The position numbers were made by a program, and so were the translations under genes. Below are positions 36,804 through 45,303 of a stretch of DNA of 64,000 bases, piece by piece. The notes under the pieces were generated by a model. It was not told where the DNA came from and did not search any database. It was given only the letters and a program-made list of their open reading frames with translations. The DNA comes from Mesorhizobium sp. L-8-3 (GTDB lineage: Bacteria; Pseudomonadota; Alphaproteobacteria; Rhizobiales; Rhizobiaceae): the NCBI RefSeq assembly GCF_016756615.1, contig NZ_AP023262.1, forward strand, positions 744,001 through 808,000, in the 5' to 3' direction. Numbering within the stretch: the first letter of the stretch is position 1; every line of letters starts with the position of its first letter.

Positions 36804-37469
36804 CTAAGCCTTCGCCGCAAGGCGCTTTTCAAGGCGCGCGGACAGCCAAGTACCGGGATAAATAAGGACGAAATAGATGACGGCGACCGCCGTCAGGATT
36901 TCGAGCGGGCGGTAGTAGGTCGAACTGAGAAGGCGCCCCTGATACATCAGTTCATGCACGGAGAGGACCGAAGCGAGCGAGGACATCTTTGCGACCTCGA
37001 TGGCTCGGTTCGTGAAGGCCGGCAGCATCCGCTTGAACACCTGCGGCAGAATGATGCGTCGCAAGATCTTCGACTGACGCATACCGAGCGCGCGCGCACC
37101 CTCCCACTGGCCTTGGGCGATGGACTGGATGCCGCCCCTGAATATCTCTGCTGAATAGGCCGATGTGTTGAGCGCCAGCCCAAGCAATGCGGCAGTGAAC
37201 GGCGAGAGCTGAACCCCGATGACGATAGGGAAGGCGTAGAAGAACCAGATGAGCTGGATCAGAACGGGTGTGTCGCGGAAAAGCTCAATGTACAACAAGC
37301 TCGGCACATGCAGGGCCGGACTCTTCGACAGCCTTGCGAGCGAAAGGAAGAACCCCGCCGTCAGTCCAATCAGGATGCTCGGCACCCACAATTCAACAGT
37401 TACGAGCAGCCCACGAAAAAGGACCGGCATGCTTTGGAGGACGAGTCCGAAATCAAATTGATAGTCCAT
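36804..37469 (-). CDS. Amino-acid ABC transporter permease (HisM/GlnP family)
   Basis: A 221-residue inner-membrane protein with about five helices. The family pattern ELFRDTPVLIQLIWFFYAFP is followed by the cytoplasmic loop GQWEGARALGMRQSKILRRIILPQ, which docks on the ATPase. The ATG giving MDYQFDFG has the same N-terminal form as the paired permease (MNYQWDFS). The two permeases are 11 bp apart and arose from one another by duplication. Confidence 0.88.
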   Translation of the reverse strand: MDYQFDFGLVLQSMPVLFRGLLVTVELWVPSILIGLTAGFFLSLARLSKSPALHVPSLLYIELFRDTPVLIQLIWFFYAFPIVIGVQLSPFTAALLGLALNTSAYSAEIFRGGIQSIAQGQWEGARALGMRQSKILRRIILPQVFKRMLPAFTNRAIEVAKMSSLASVLSVHELMYQGRLLSSTYYRPLEILTAVAVIYFVLIYPGTWLSARLEKRLAAKA

Positions 37470-37480
37470 TCTCGTGCTCC

Positions 37481-38146
37481 TCAGCGATAGGCCGTCAGGC
37501 GTGCTTCGGCGACGCGAGCAAGCGTGCTGGCTGCAACAAGCAGGATGACGTACATCACGGCGATCGTCGTATAGACTTCGAGAGGCCGGAAGGTCTCGCT
37601 GTTGACGAGCATTGCCTGATAGAGAAGGTCGGCATAGGCGAGTGTCGATGCAAGCGCGGTTGTCTTCGTCAGCTCGAAAGAGCGCTCTACGAAGGGGGCG
37701 AACATTCGGGTCATTGCTTGAGGCAGGATGATACGCCGCATCATCTGCGAGTGCCGCATTCCGAGCGACCGCGCGCCTTCCCATTGCCCTTTCTCGATCG
37801 AGACGATCCCGCCACGGAAGACTTCCGCATAGAACGCACCCGACTGGGTGGAGAGAGCCATGACCGCCGCTACGAACGGGTCGAGGCTGACATTGACAAG
37901 TACTGGCAACGCGTAGTAGAACCAAAAGAAGTGAATGATCGGAGGTGTATTCCTGTAGAACTCGACAAAGGCAGTCGCCGGGACCGAAAGGTATTTTTTC
38001 AGCGAAAGCTTGAGGAAAGCCAGGACCAAACCAACGATGACGCCAAGAAAAATCGAAATGCCGGCAATTTTTATGGTGTTGACGAGACCGACCAACAGTA
38101 TGTCCCACCTGGACCAGACACCGGAAAAATCCCACTGATAGTTCAT
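37481..38146 (-). CDS. Amino-acid ABC transporter permease (HisQ/GlnP family)
   Basis: A 221-residue inner-membrane permease. EFYRNTPPIIHFFWFYYALP and the loop GQWEGARSLGMRHSQMMRRIILPQ are the family marks. It pairs with the following permease as a heterodimer. It begins 123 bp after the binding-protein gene; no hairpin of note lies between. Confidence 0.88.
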   Translation of the reverse strand: MNYQWDFSGVWSRWDILLVGLVNTIKIAGISIFLGVIVGLVLAFLKLSLKKYLSVPATAFVEFYRNTPPIIHFFWFYYALPVLVNVSLDPFVAAVMALSTQSGAFYAEVFRGGIVSIEKGQWEGARSLGMRHSQMMRRIILPQAMTRMFAPFVERSFELTKTTALASTLAYADLLYQAMLVNSETFRPLEVYTTIAVMYVILLVAASTLARVAEARLTAYR

Positions 38147-38269
38147 GCGAAGCGAGCCCTTTGCGCATGCAAAGCCGTAATCGCGCTGGTTTTGCCGGCG
38201 ACCATCCTTGCGTCAGAGATGTGAAGTGCGCAGGAGGACGCGCGAAGCGCCCTCCTGCGGGCAAGGAAT

Positions 38270-39103
38270 TTACTTCCAAGCCTCTTTGACGAGCCCCGGA
38301 ATGCCGGTCGGATCGATATTCTTCGACTTGAGGTAGGCCCCGAAAATCTGATCCGGAACGCCGTCCTTATAGAGCGTGGCGAAATGTTCGCTCACCCAAT
38401 CGCGGAAGGCAGGGTTGGTTTCCTTGCGCAAGCCGGCACTGGTCGGCACTGGATTGACGGGGGAAGGCAGGATCACCTTGCCAAGCTTGAGGCGGGAATA
38501 CTGAACAACCAATGCCGGGTGAAACTGCACCACGACATCGACTCGTCTGGACGCGAACGCCGCGATCGCCTCGTCGTTGTTGGAGAAACGGCTGATTTCG
38601 GCGTTCTTCACCATCGCAGTGATGTTCTTGTCGAGCGAGGTGCCGAGCGTGACGCCGATGCGGGTGCCCGCCTTGTCGACGTCTTCCCACTTTCTTATCT
38701 CAGAATCTGCCGCGACCAAGGCGCCCATGGCATAGTAGAACAGTGGTGCCTCCGGGAAATCGATTGCCTTCTTTCGCTCTTCCGTGGGATCGAGGACGAA
38801 CATCAGGTCGATCTGATTGGCCTGCAGGGCTGCGACGGCATTGGCCCAGGTCGTCTCCACCGGAACGAGGGTGGCGCCGAGGTCTGCCGCAAGCTTTTCG
38901 CCCATCGCAACGCCAACGCCGGTCCACTTTTCCGTCATTGGGTCCTTGAAGAACCACGGTTCTGCCGAGGTGACGCCGATCCGAAGCTGTTTGTCTTGCT
39001 TGATACGATCAAGCGTGGAGCCCTCCTGGGCGAGCGCGGGCATAGTCATGCAGGCGAGCCCAGCAGCGGAAATGGCAATAAAAGCTCTACGCGTCGTTTT
39101 CAT
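38270..39103 (-). CDS. Amino-acid ABC transporter, periplasmic binding protein
   Basis: A 277-residue family-3 solute-binding protein. The N-terminus MKTTRRAFIAISAAGLACMT has a twin-arginine look (TRRAFI), so export could be by Tat; cleavage is near PALA-QEG. The mature part has LRIGVTSAEPWFFKD, GVGVAMGEKLAADLG and the ligand-site region NQIDLMFVLDPTEERKKAIDF. It is unusual in that the arginine normally binding the ligand carboxylate is not obvious in TEERKKAI, so the ligand is left open. It lies 50 bp downstream of the ProC-like gene. Confidence 0.85.
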   Translation of the reverse strand: MKTTRRAFIAISAAGLACMTMPALAQEGSTLDRIKQDKQLRIGVTSAEPWFFKDPMTEKWTGVGVAMGEKLAADLGATLVPVETTWANAVAALQANQIDLMFVLDPTEERKKAIDFPEAPLFYYAMGALVAADSEIRKWEDVDKAGTRIGVTLGTSLDKNITAMVKNAEISRFSNNDEAIAAFASRRVDVVVQFHPALVVQYSRLKLGKVILPSPVNPVPTSAGLRKETNPAFRDWVSEHFATLYKDGVPDQIFGAYLKSKNIDPTGIPGLVKEAWK

Positions 39104-39153
39104 AGGGTCTATTCCTCTGAGGTTCGTAGCCGGGTTGACGGCCTTTTCGGCTC

Positions 39154-39993
39154 TTATTGTGGGACGTTTGCGAGTTGGGCGGCCCTGCCGGCAGCAGCGG
39201 CCGTTGTCTCGACAAGGAGCGTGGGGAGCGCTCCAGGAGTTTCCAGAACTGCAAGCCCCGCGGCGGTGGTCCCGCCCGGGCTTGTCACAGCAACTTTCAG
39301 ATCACGAGCAGTGCGCGGATCCTGCTCGAGGAGACGCGCGGCGCCGATAACGGTCTGACGCGCAAACTGCTGTGCCACGTCGCCGGGAAAACCCATCTGC
39401 TCGGCGGCGCGCTGAAGGTATTCCGTGAAAGCGAATACGTAGCCAGGCCCGCTTCCCGTCACGTCTGTCGCAAGATCGATCTCGTTTTCGCTCGCCAGCC
39501 AGCAGAACGTCCCGACCGCGCCGAACACGTCTTCCACAACTTGCCGATCCCTTTCGGAAACAGCGTCCTGGTCGGCAAAGCCAACACTCATGGCAGACGC
39601 CGCCAAGGCCGGCAGATTGGGCATCACTCGCACAAAGCGACGGAGGCCGGGGGTGGCGGCTCGCAATCTCGCAAGCGGAATCCCGGCCGCAATCGAGATG
39701 ACCAGCGCATCGGGGAGATTTGTCCGTGCCGCTTGAAGTGCGGCCTCGGCATGCTGGGGTTTGACCGACAGGATACAAACATCGAAATTCCGATCGTTCA
39801 GCCCCTCGAAATCCGCGAGCACCTCGACCGGAGCCTGCGAGGAAAGAAGTTGCCGGGCCCTTTCGACGTCGGGATCGACGGCGGTGATATCGATCGCCGG
39901 CATATGCGCGACCGCGCCGTTCGCAATCGCCGCCCCCATGTTGCCGCACCCGATCATCAGAATGGAAAGTGCGGGATGACCAATAGCCGTCAT
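39154..39993 (-). CDS. proC: Pyrroline-5-carboxylate reductase family protein
   Basis: A 279-residue NADPH-dependent imine reductase. The Rossmann motif is ILMIGCGNMGAAIANG, and the P5CR signature is clear at VAVTSPGGTTAAGLAVLE, with the TGSGPGYVFAF segment before it. In most genomes ProC makes proline. Here it sits inside a regulated amino-acid uptake operon, so a catabolic or salvage role on a related cyclic imine (for example piperideine or pyrroline carboxylate formed from an imported amino acid) is also possible. Its ATG overlaps the regulator gene by 4 bp. Confidence 0.82.
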   Translation of the reverse strand: MTAIGHPALSILMIGCGNMGAAIANGAVAHMPAIDITAVDPDVERARQLLSSQAPVEVLADFEGLNDRNFDVCILSVKPQHAEAALQAARTNLPDALVISIAAGIPLARLRAATPGLRRFVRVMPNLPALAASAMSVGFADQDAVSERDRQVVEDVFGAVGTFCWLASENEIDLATDVTGSGPGYVFAFTEYLQRAAEQMGFPGDVAQQFARQTVIGAARLLEQDPRTARDLKVAVTSPGGTTAAGLAVLETPGALPTLLVETTAAAAGRAAQLANVPQ

Positions 39994-40712
39994 TCCGACG
40001 CTCCGATGCGAAGATGTGATTGTTCCGGAGCTTTCGATGCCAATCCGAGCAGAAAATCTTCGGTTTGCTGGCCGCCACGCGCCATATGCTTTCTGATTTC
40101 GGCACGCATGGCTTCGAGGTCGTCGCCGAGCGCATTTTCGACATAGCTGTCGTGCCCCTCGCGCCGGGGCCCGCGAATACCATGCGCCCGGTGATGCGCC
40201 GCCCAATAGAGCTGCAGCCGCCCTCGGATGCTTTCCCAGGTCTTGAGGAGAATCTTGTGCCCGGAAGCCTCGTAGACGAAGCCGTGGAGCTGAAGCTCGG
40301 CGTCGATGCTTGCCACATCGTCCTCGAAATCGATGCAGCGTGTCAGCGCGGCGTGACGGGCCTGGAGACCTTCGCGAAAGGACCGGTCGCGCCGGTCCCA
40401 GACAATCTCGAAAGCAAAAATTTCCAGATTCACGCGCATCGAATAGATTTCGCGAATGTCCTCGACTGACAGTTCGACCACATGCGTCCCCGTATAAGGG
40501 ATGGTGACAAGCAAGCCCTCGTCGATGAGCTGACGCATGGCCTCTCTCAAAGGTCCGCGGCTGACGCCGAATTGCTCTGCAAGGCTCGACTCCGTGACTT
40601 GAGCACCGGGCTGGATTTCACCCCTCAGGATGGCGCTGCGAAGCCCATCGACGATATGCGCGCGAAAGGTCGCTTTCGGGATGCGGATAAAACCCCGAGC
40701 AGGTTCGCTCAC
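39990..40712 (-). CDS. GntR-family transcriptional regulator (FCD subfamily)
   Basis: A 240-residue regulator. The winged-helix domain (residues about 10-75) includes ESSLAEQFGVSRGPLREAMRQL. The all-helical FCD effector domain (about 85-220) includes DAELQLHGFVYEASGH, with the Asp/His positions typical of the metal site. The GTG start is preferred over the upstream TTG because AAGGGA lies 8 bases before it. It is the first gene of the amino-acid operon and overlaps proC by 4 bp. A perfect inverted repeat 25-38 bp before its start is the likely operator. Confidence 0.88.
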   Translation of the reverse strand: MSEPARGFIRIPKATFRAHIVDGLRSAILRGEIQPGAQVTESSLAEQFGVSRGPLREAMRQLIDEGLLVTIPYTGTHVVELSVEDIREIYSMRVNLEIFAFEIVWDRRDRSFREGLQARHAALTRCIDFEDDVASIDAELQLHGFVYEASGHKILLKTWESIRGRLQLYWAAHHRAHGIRGPRREGHDSYVENALGDDLEAMRAEIRKHMARGGQQTEDFLLGLASKAPEQSHLRIGASE

Positions 40713-40736
40713 GACACTTCCCTTTTGTCGGTAATC

Positions 40737-40750
40737 GATTGTCAACAATC
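40737..40750. promoter_or_regulatory. GntR-type operator GATTGT-CA-ACAATC
   Basis: A perfect 6-bp inverted repeat with a 2-bp centre lies 25-38 bp upstream of the GTG of the FCD regulator. TTGTCAACAA is the typical form of FCD-type GntR operators. The position, close to the start of the regulator-led operon, points to autoregulation and control of the downstream transporter genes. Confidence 0.6.
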
Positions 40751-40867
40751 AATCACCATTGATCGGGATCGTCAACCGGTTAAATGTCTGCGGCGGCAAA
40801 GCGCGTGTTAAACGCCTGCCCTGTTACGATGCTCAATGCCTACGACGGTGTTTTGCCGATACCGAGA

Positions 40868-40986
40868 TCGCGGGCCAGAGCATGCCCACGCAAGAGAGTG
40901 CAGCGGTATCGGGAAAAGGACATGCGCCAAATCAAACCAACATCTGCGGTGTGTCGCGTGAACCCTTCTCCACGCCACACCCTGTA
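40868..40986. repeat. Intergenic mosaic repeat, copy 1 (RIME-like)
   Basis: A sequence of about 115 bp that aligns with 44886-44985: AGCATG at the start, CGGGAAAA-GACATGCG and AAATCAA in the middle, and TGTCGCGTGAA...TTCTCCACGC...CCTGT on the right. The right half can fold into a hairpin. It resembles the Rhizobium-specific intergenic mosaic elements. It fills most of the spacer between the FCD regulator and the kinase gene; 40751-40867 shows nothing else. Confidence 0.65.
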
Positions 40987-40994
40987 GCCGGCTG

Positions 40995-41603
40995 TCAAAG
41001 CACGAGATCGGGCGCCCTTCTGCTGCCCAGCACGCGGTCGACATTGGGCATGTCGTTGGAGGCGACCCAGTCGCTCCCGTCCTTGTCGGAGCGGCCGTGA
41101 TCCCGCCAGCGCTGCAGCAGCCGCTGTTCAAGTTCTTCGCGCGGCACGTCGAGGAAGATGGTGAAGTCGAAGAGCGGGGCGAGGCCGTTCCAGGGCGGCT
41201 CGTCGAGCAGCAGATAGTTGCCTTCGACCAGGATGAACTTCCTGTCGCGCCCGATCAGCGCCGCGGCCGCCCGCGACAATTCCGCGCTGCGGTCGAAGAT
41301 GGGTATGGCGATGTCGGGCTCGCCGCCGCGGATGCGCTTCAAAAGGGCCTCGAATCCGGAGAGGTCGAAGGTCTCGGGCGCGCCCTTGCGATGGCTGAGC
41401 CCGAGCTGCTCCAGGACCAAATTGTCGTAGTGGAAGCCGTCCATCGGCACGACCATGGCCGTGTTCTCGGGCAGGAGTGCCGCAAGCTGCTCGGAGACCG
41501 TCGACTTGCCGGCGCCGGGCGGGCCGGCGATCGCAACAATGAACCGCTTCGAACCGGCCGCCTTCCGGAAAAGCGTCGCAGCGACATGGGCGATCTCTGA
41601 CAT
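40995..41603 (-). CDS. P-loop nucleoside/sugar kinase-like protein (uridine kinase/pantothenate kinase fold)
   Basis: A 202-residue ATP-binding protein. Walker A is AGPPGAGKST (about residues 27-36), then MVVPMDGFHYDN, the acidic substrate segment of uridine kinase/PanK, FILVEGNYLLLD and a lid region HGRSDKDGSDWV. It is close to the small kinases found in rhizobial sugar operons such as FrcK, but no transporter lies beside it here. The ATG has GAGGAG upstream and gives the usual length. The substrate is unknown. Confidence 0.72.
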   Translation of the reverse strand: MSEIAHVAATLFRKAAGSKRFIVAIAGPPGAGKSTVSEQLAALLPENTAMVVPMDGFHYDNLVLEQLGLSHRKGAPETFDLSGFEALLKRIRGGEPDIAIPIFDRSAELSRAAAALIGRDRKFILVEGNYLLLDEPPWNGLAPLFDFTIFLDVPREELEQRLLQRWRDHGRSDKDGSDWVASNDMPNVDRVLGSRRAPDLVL

Positions 41604-41752
41604 GCGGGCTCCTCGCAAGCACGGTCGGCCTCCGGGTTTAATAAGGCAAGTCCGGACGGCAGACCACGGAAATCGACCCCGTCAACGTCCTTGCCTTCCG
41701 GTCGGCATCCATATGACTATGTTTTCCGTCGTGACTGAGGTGGTCCCGTCGC

Positions 41753-43615
41753 ATGTTAGAGCGCATCAAGGGCATATTGCGGGTGCAGTTGCTTCCGCTG
41801 ATGGCCGGCTTCATCATCCTTGCCGCCATCATCGCTGCGCAAGGGCTGCTGATCCAGCGCCAGCGGCATGACAATGCGGCGGTGCGCCAGGCCTTCGAAT
41901 TCGAGCGGCGCATCGTGCAGACCTTGTCGCTGATCCAGGACGCGGAGTCCGCCCAACGGGGCTTCCTGCTCACCAACGAGGGCGCCTATCTCCTGCCCTA
42001 TACCCGTGCGGTCCAGGAACTGCCGGCCGAGATCGAGGCGATCCGGCAACTCGCGGCCCGCGACCCCAAACGCGCTTCCCAGGCAGCGATGCTGTCGGAC
42101 GCCGTTCACGACAGGCTGGCCGAACTCGCCGAGACGATCGAGCGCTACAATGCGAGCGACGCCGCAGGCGCCCTGGCGCTTGTGCGCAGCAATCGCGGCA
42201 AGGTGCTGATGGACGAGATACGGGTCGTGATCGCCGAGATGCGGCAGGACGAGAATGCCCTGCTGCAGGCGCGCATCGCCGACGCCGGGCGCATCGCCGA
42301 CTGGCTGCGCTACGCTTCGATCGCCGCGGTATTCGCCGTGCTTGGCCTCGGCGTGTTCAGCGTGGTCCAGTCGCGCCGGCGCATCCGCGAGATCGTCACC
42401 GCTCATGCCGAATTGACGGCGGCCAACAAGCTGCTGTCGGACGAGATCGCCACGCGGGAGGAGGCGGAGGCGCGGGTCCGCCAGATGCAGAAGATCGAGG
42501 CGGTCGGCCAGCTGACCGGCGGCATCGCCCACGACTTCAACAACATGCTGGCCATCATCGTCAGTGCTCTGAACCTTATCCAGCGCAAGCTGGCGCGAGG
42601 CGACACCGATATCGGCAAGTTTCTGGATGCCGCCGTCGACGGGGCAGACCGCGCGGCCAATCTGACCGCGCGGCTGCTCGCCTTTTCGCGCCAGCAGCCG
42701 CTTGCGCCTCGGACGATCGACGCCAACCGCCTCGTCGCCGGTATGTCGGACCTGCTGCGAAGGGCGCTCGGCGAAAGCATCCTGATCGAGACCGTGCTCG
42801 CAGGCGGCCTGTGGAAAACGCATGTCGACGCCAGCCAGCTGGAGAACGCCTTGCTCAACCTCGCCGTCAATGCGCGCGACGCCATGCCCGATGGCGGCAA
42901 GCTCACCATCGAGACGGCAAACATATTTCTCGACCAGCTTTATGCCTCGCATCATTCCGAAGTGCCGGCAGGCCAATATGTGCTGGTTGCTGTCACGGAC
43001 ACGGGCAGCGGCATGCCGCCCGACATCGTGGCCAAGGCCTTCGATCCGTTCTTCACAACCAAGACGGCCGGCAAGGGAACGGGCCTCGGACTGAGCCAGA
43101 TATTCGGGTTCGTCAAGCAGTCGCGCGGCCATGTCGCGATCTATTCGGAGCCCGGCCAGGGCACCACGGTCAAGATCTACCTGCCGCGACACTTCGGCGA
43201 CAACGAAGAGGCGGAACCCAAGGACGAGAAAGCCGAACCCGCTCGCAAGCCGAGCGAGACGATCCTGGTCGTGGAGGACGATGAGCGCGTGCGTACCGTG
43301 ACGGTGGAGGCGCTGCGCGAGCTCGGCTACCGCGTGATCCAGGCGGGAAGCGCGGCCGAGGCGCTGCGCAAGCTGGAGACGCATCCGGCGGTCTCGCTGC
43401 TGTTCACCGACATCGTCATGCCCGGCGTGAGCGGCCGCAAGCTGGCCGACCAGGCCCTTGCCGCTCATCCCGGACTCAAGACCCTGTTTACGACGGGTTT
43501 CGCCCGCAATGCCGTCTCTCACAACGGGCTGCTCGACCATGGCGTCAACTTCATCGCCAAGCCGTTCAGCATCGAGCAGCTCGCGAGGAAGATCCGCGAG
43601 GTGCTCGACGGCTGA
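41753..43615 (+). CDS. Hybrid sensor histidine kinase with CHASE3-like sensor
   Basis: A 620-residue membrane kinase. A first membrane helix (about residues 12-35) and a second (about 190-207) flank a helical periplasmic domain of the CHASE3 type (RGFLLTNEGAYL). A coiled-coil linker (215-250) leads to the kinase, with H-box His260 (GGIAHDFNNML), N-box NLAVNARDAMPDGG, G-boxes DTGSGMPPD and GKGTGLGLSQ, and a receiver domain from about 503 with acidic pair Asp509-Asp510, phosphoacceptor Asp553 (FTDIVMPG) and the late Lys in FIAKPF. The H-box type is that of the HWE-unlike FixL/NtrB group. No separate response regulator adjoins it. Confidence 0.9.
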   Translation: MLERIKGILRVQLLPLMAGFIILAAIIAAQGLLIQRQRHDNAAVRQAFEFERRIVQTLSLIQDAESAQRGFLLTNEGAYLLPYTRAVQELPAEIEAIRQLAARDPKRASQAAMLSDAVHDRLAELAETIERYNASDAAGALALVRSNRGKVLMDEIRVVIAEMRQDENALLQARIADAGRIADWLRYASIAAVFAVLGLGVFSVVQSRRRIREIVTAHAELTAANKLLSDEIATREEAEARVRQMQKIEAVGQLTGGIAHDFNNMLAIIVSALNLIQRKLARGDTDIGKFLDAAVDGADRAANLTARLLAFSRQQPLAPRTIDANRLVAGMSDLLRRALGESILIETVLAGGLWKTHVDASQLENALLNLAVNARDAMPDGGKLTIETANIFLDQLYASHHSEVPAGQYVLVAVTDTGSGMPPDIVAKAFDPFFTTKTAGKGTGLGLSQIFGFVKQSRGHVAIYSEPGQGTTVKIYLPRHFGDNEEAEPKDEKAEPARKPSETILVVEDDERVRTVTVEALRELGYRVIQAGSAAEALRKLETHPAVSLLFTDIVMPGVSGRKLADQALAAHPGLKTLFTTGFARNAVSHNGLLDHGVNFIAKPFSIEQLARKIREVLDG

Positions 43616-43647
43616 AGCGTTCCATATGGATGTAACCTCTTCCGTCT

Positions 43648-43670
43648 CCGAAAGCGGTACCGGCTTTCGG
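43648..43670 (+). terminator. Hairpin after the histidine kinase gene
   Basis: CCGAAAGC (43648-43655) pairs with GCTTTCGG (43663-43670) across a 7-nt loop, 33 bp after the kinase stop. There is no T-run. The sequence CGAAAGCGGTACCGGCTTTCGG also resembles the left half of the mosaic repeat at 44886, so it may be a partial repeat serving as a terminator. Confidence 0.4.
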
Positions 43671-43753
43671 GCGGATAGGGTAAATCAGCACAAGCCCGGC
43701 CGCCGTACGAAACGGCTGGACAGCGAGACGGACACGACCGGAGGAGAACGCCG

Positions 43754-44884
43754 ATGCCGAGCGCCACGACCGCCAAGCCGCCCTACCGCGCAGACCATGT
43801 CGGCAGCCTGTTGCGCCCGGAAAGGGTGAAGCAGGCGCGCAAGCGCTTCTTCGAGGACAAATCGATCGACCGGGAAGAGCTCTCGGCGGTCGAAGACGAG
43901 GCCATCCGTGAAACGGTACGCATGCAGCAGAATGCCGGCCTGCTCGCCGTCACCGACGGTGAAATGCGGCGCTCCTTCTGGCACTATGACTTCATGGGAG
44001 CGCTGACCGGCTTCGAGCTTGTCGAGCGCGACGAGGGTGTGCAGTTCCACGGGGCAAAGCTTCGGCCGATCTTCCCCACCATCACCGGCCGGCTCGATTT
44101 CCCCGATGATCATCCGATGCTCGACCACTACAAGTATCTCGCCTCGGTGACCGATGTGACGCCGAAGATATCGATACCGGGGCCAAGCTGCTGCCATTTC
44201 CGGACGGCCAAGGACGACATCCATCCGAAGGAATATCGCGACGTCGAGATCCTGTTCGACGACCTGGCGAAAACCTATGCCAAGGCGGTGAAGGCCTTCT
44301 ATGACGCGGGATGCCGCTACCTGCAGATGGACGACATCTTCTTCGCCTATCTGTGCGACCCGAAGATCCGCGCGCAGAAGGCGGCTGAAGGCACCGACCC
44401 GGACTGGCTGATCTCGAAATATGCCAGGGTGATGCACGATGCGATCGCCGCGCGGCCCGACGACATGCTGATCGCCATGCATATGTGCCGCGGCAACTTC
44501 CAGTCGACCTGGGTGGCGGAGGGCGCCTACGATCCCGCGGCCGACGCGGTGTTCAACGAAACCGGGATCGACGTCTATTTCATGGAGTATGACAGCGAGC
44601 GGGCCGGGGGACTGGAGCCGCTGAGGCTGCTGCCCAAGGGCAGGAAGCGGATGTTGCCGGGCTTCATCACGACCAAGTCCGGCGAACTCGAGAAGCTCGA
44701 CGATCTCAAGCGGAAGTTTGACGCCGCCTCGCAATTCGCCGACATCGGCCAGCTCGGCATCGCTCCGCAATGCGGCTTCGCCTCGACCGAGGAAGGCAAC
44801 AAGATCAGCGAGGACGACCAGAAGCGCAAGCTCGACCTGGTCGTGCGGACGGCGGAGGCGATCTGGGGCGGCGTCGACAAATAA
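43754..44884 (+). CDS. MetE-like methyltransferase (cobalamin-independent, catalytic domain only)
   Basis: A 376-residue protein matching only the C-terminal barrel of MetE. The zinc-binding residues are recognisable as His and Cys in AMHMCRGNF, Glu in YFMEYDS and Cys in PQCGFAS. The N-terminal ADHVGSLLRP is typical of the YxjG/YxjH group. Such short proteins transfer a methyl group to homocysteine from a donor other than methyl-folate triglutamate, or act in catabolism. GGAGGAG is present before the ATG. The gene is single, flanked by hairpin and repeat sequences. Confidence 0.82.
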   Translation: MPSATTAKPPYRADHVGSLLRPERVKQARKRFFEDKSIDREELSAVEDEAIRETVRMQQNAGLLAVTDGEMRRSFWHYDFMGALTGFELVERDEGVQFHGAKLRPIFPTITGRLDFPDDHPMLDHYKYLASVTDVTPKISIPGPSCCHFRTAKDDIHPKEYRDVEILFDDLAKTYAKAVKAFYDAGCRYLQMDDIFFAYLCDPKIRAQKAAEGTDPDWLISKYARVMHDAIAARPDDMLIAMHMCRGNFQSTWVAEGAYDPAADAVFNETGIDVYFMEYDSERAGGLEPLRLLPKGRKRMLPGFITTKSGELEKLDDLKRKFDAASQFADIGQLGIAPQCGFASTEEGNKISEDDQKRKLDLVVRTAEAIWGGVDK

Positions 44885-44885
44885 A

Positions 44886-44985
44886 GCATGTCTCTCGAAA
44901 GGGGATACCGGTTTCGGGAAAAAGACATGCGATAAATCAAGAAATACAGCGTATCGCTTGAATCCTATTCCACGCGACACGCTGT
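44886..44985. repeat. Intergenic mosaic repeat, copy 2 (RIME-like)
   Basis: A sequence of about 100 bp beginning just after the MetE-like stop, homologous to 40868-40986. An inner pair GCATGTC...GACATGC (44886-44930) forms the left hairpin, and ACAGCGT...ACGCTGT (44946-44985) the right one. This two-hairpin structure is that of the rhizobial intergenic mosaic elements and may end transcription of the methyltransferase gene. Confidence 0.7.
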
Positions 44986-45303
44986 GGTGTCGGTGGCCTC
45001 AATCGCCGGCGCGGCCCCTCCGGGCCGCTTGGCTTTCGCGCCAACGGGCGCGGGCCACGCAGTCGCGCGCTCCAACGGCCGATATTGTCGACCGTTGGCA
45101 AAGTCCCGGCGCATCGGTTGCCGCCCGGTCATGACACCGGTCGCTCCTCCCATTGCCGAGATGCACGAGGCCGAGTGCGGGTTATTCACGGGAAAAACAC
45201 TTTCTTCACGTCCGGAGAGCAAAATTCCGCCGATGTCGCGATAGCTTCGCGAAAGTTGCCGCGTATAAGCAGACTACGACCTTCAAGCATCCGGGTAGCA
45301 TCC
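44986..45303. other. Gene-free spacer upstream of the penicillin-binding lipoprotein
   Basis: No coding region with a start signal was found. GCGGCCC-CTCC-GGGCCGC at 45011-45028 is a strong hairpin. 45047-45068 shares 20 of 22 bases with 33741-33762. The right part (45180-45300) is less GC-rich and probably holds the promoter of the next gene; no clear -35/-10 pair could be assigned. Confidence 0.4.

Noticed and set aside
44986..45303. Upstream extension of the penicillin-binding lipoprotein from a TTG at 45085
   Set aside because: It would place about 70 unrelated residues before the lipobox and prevent export.
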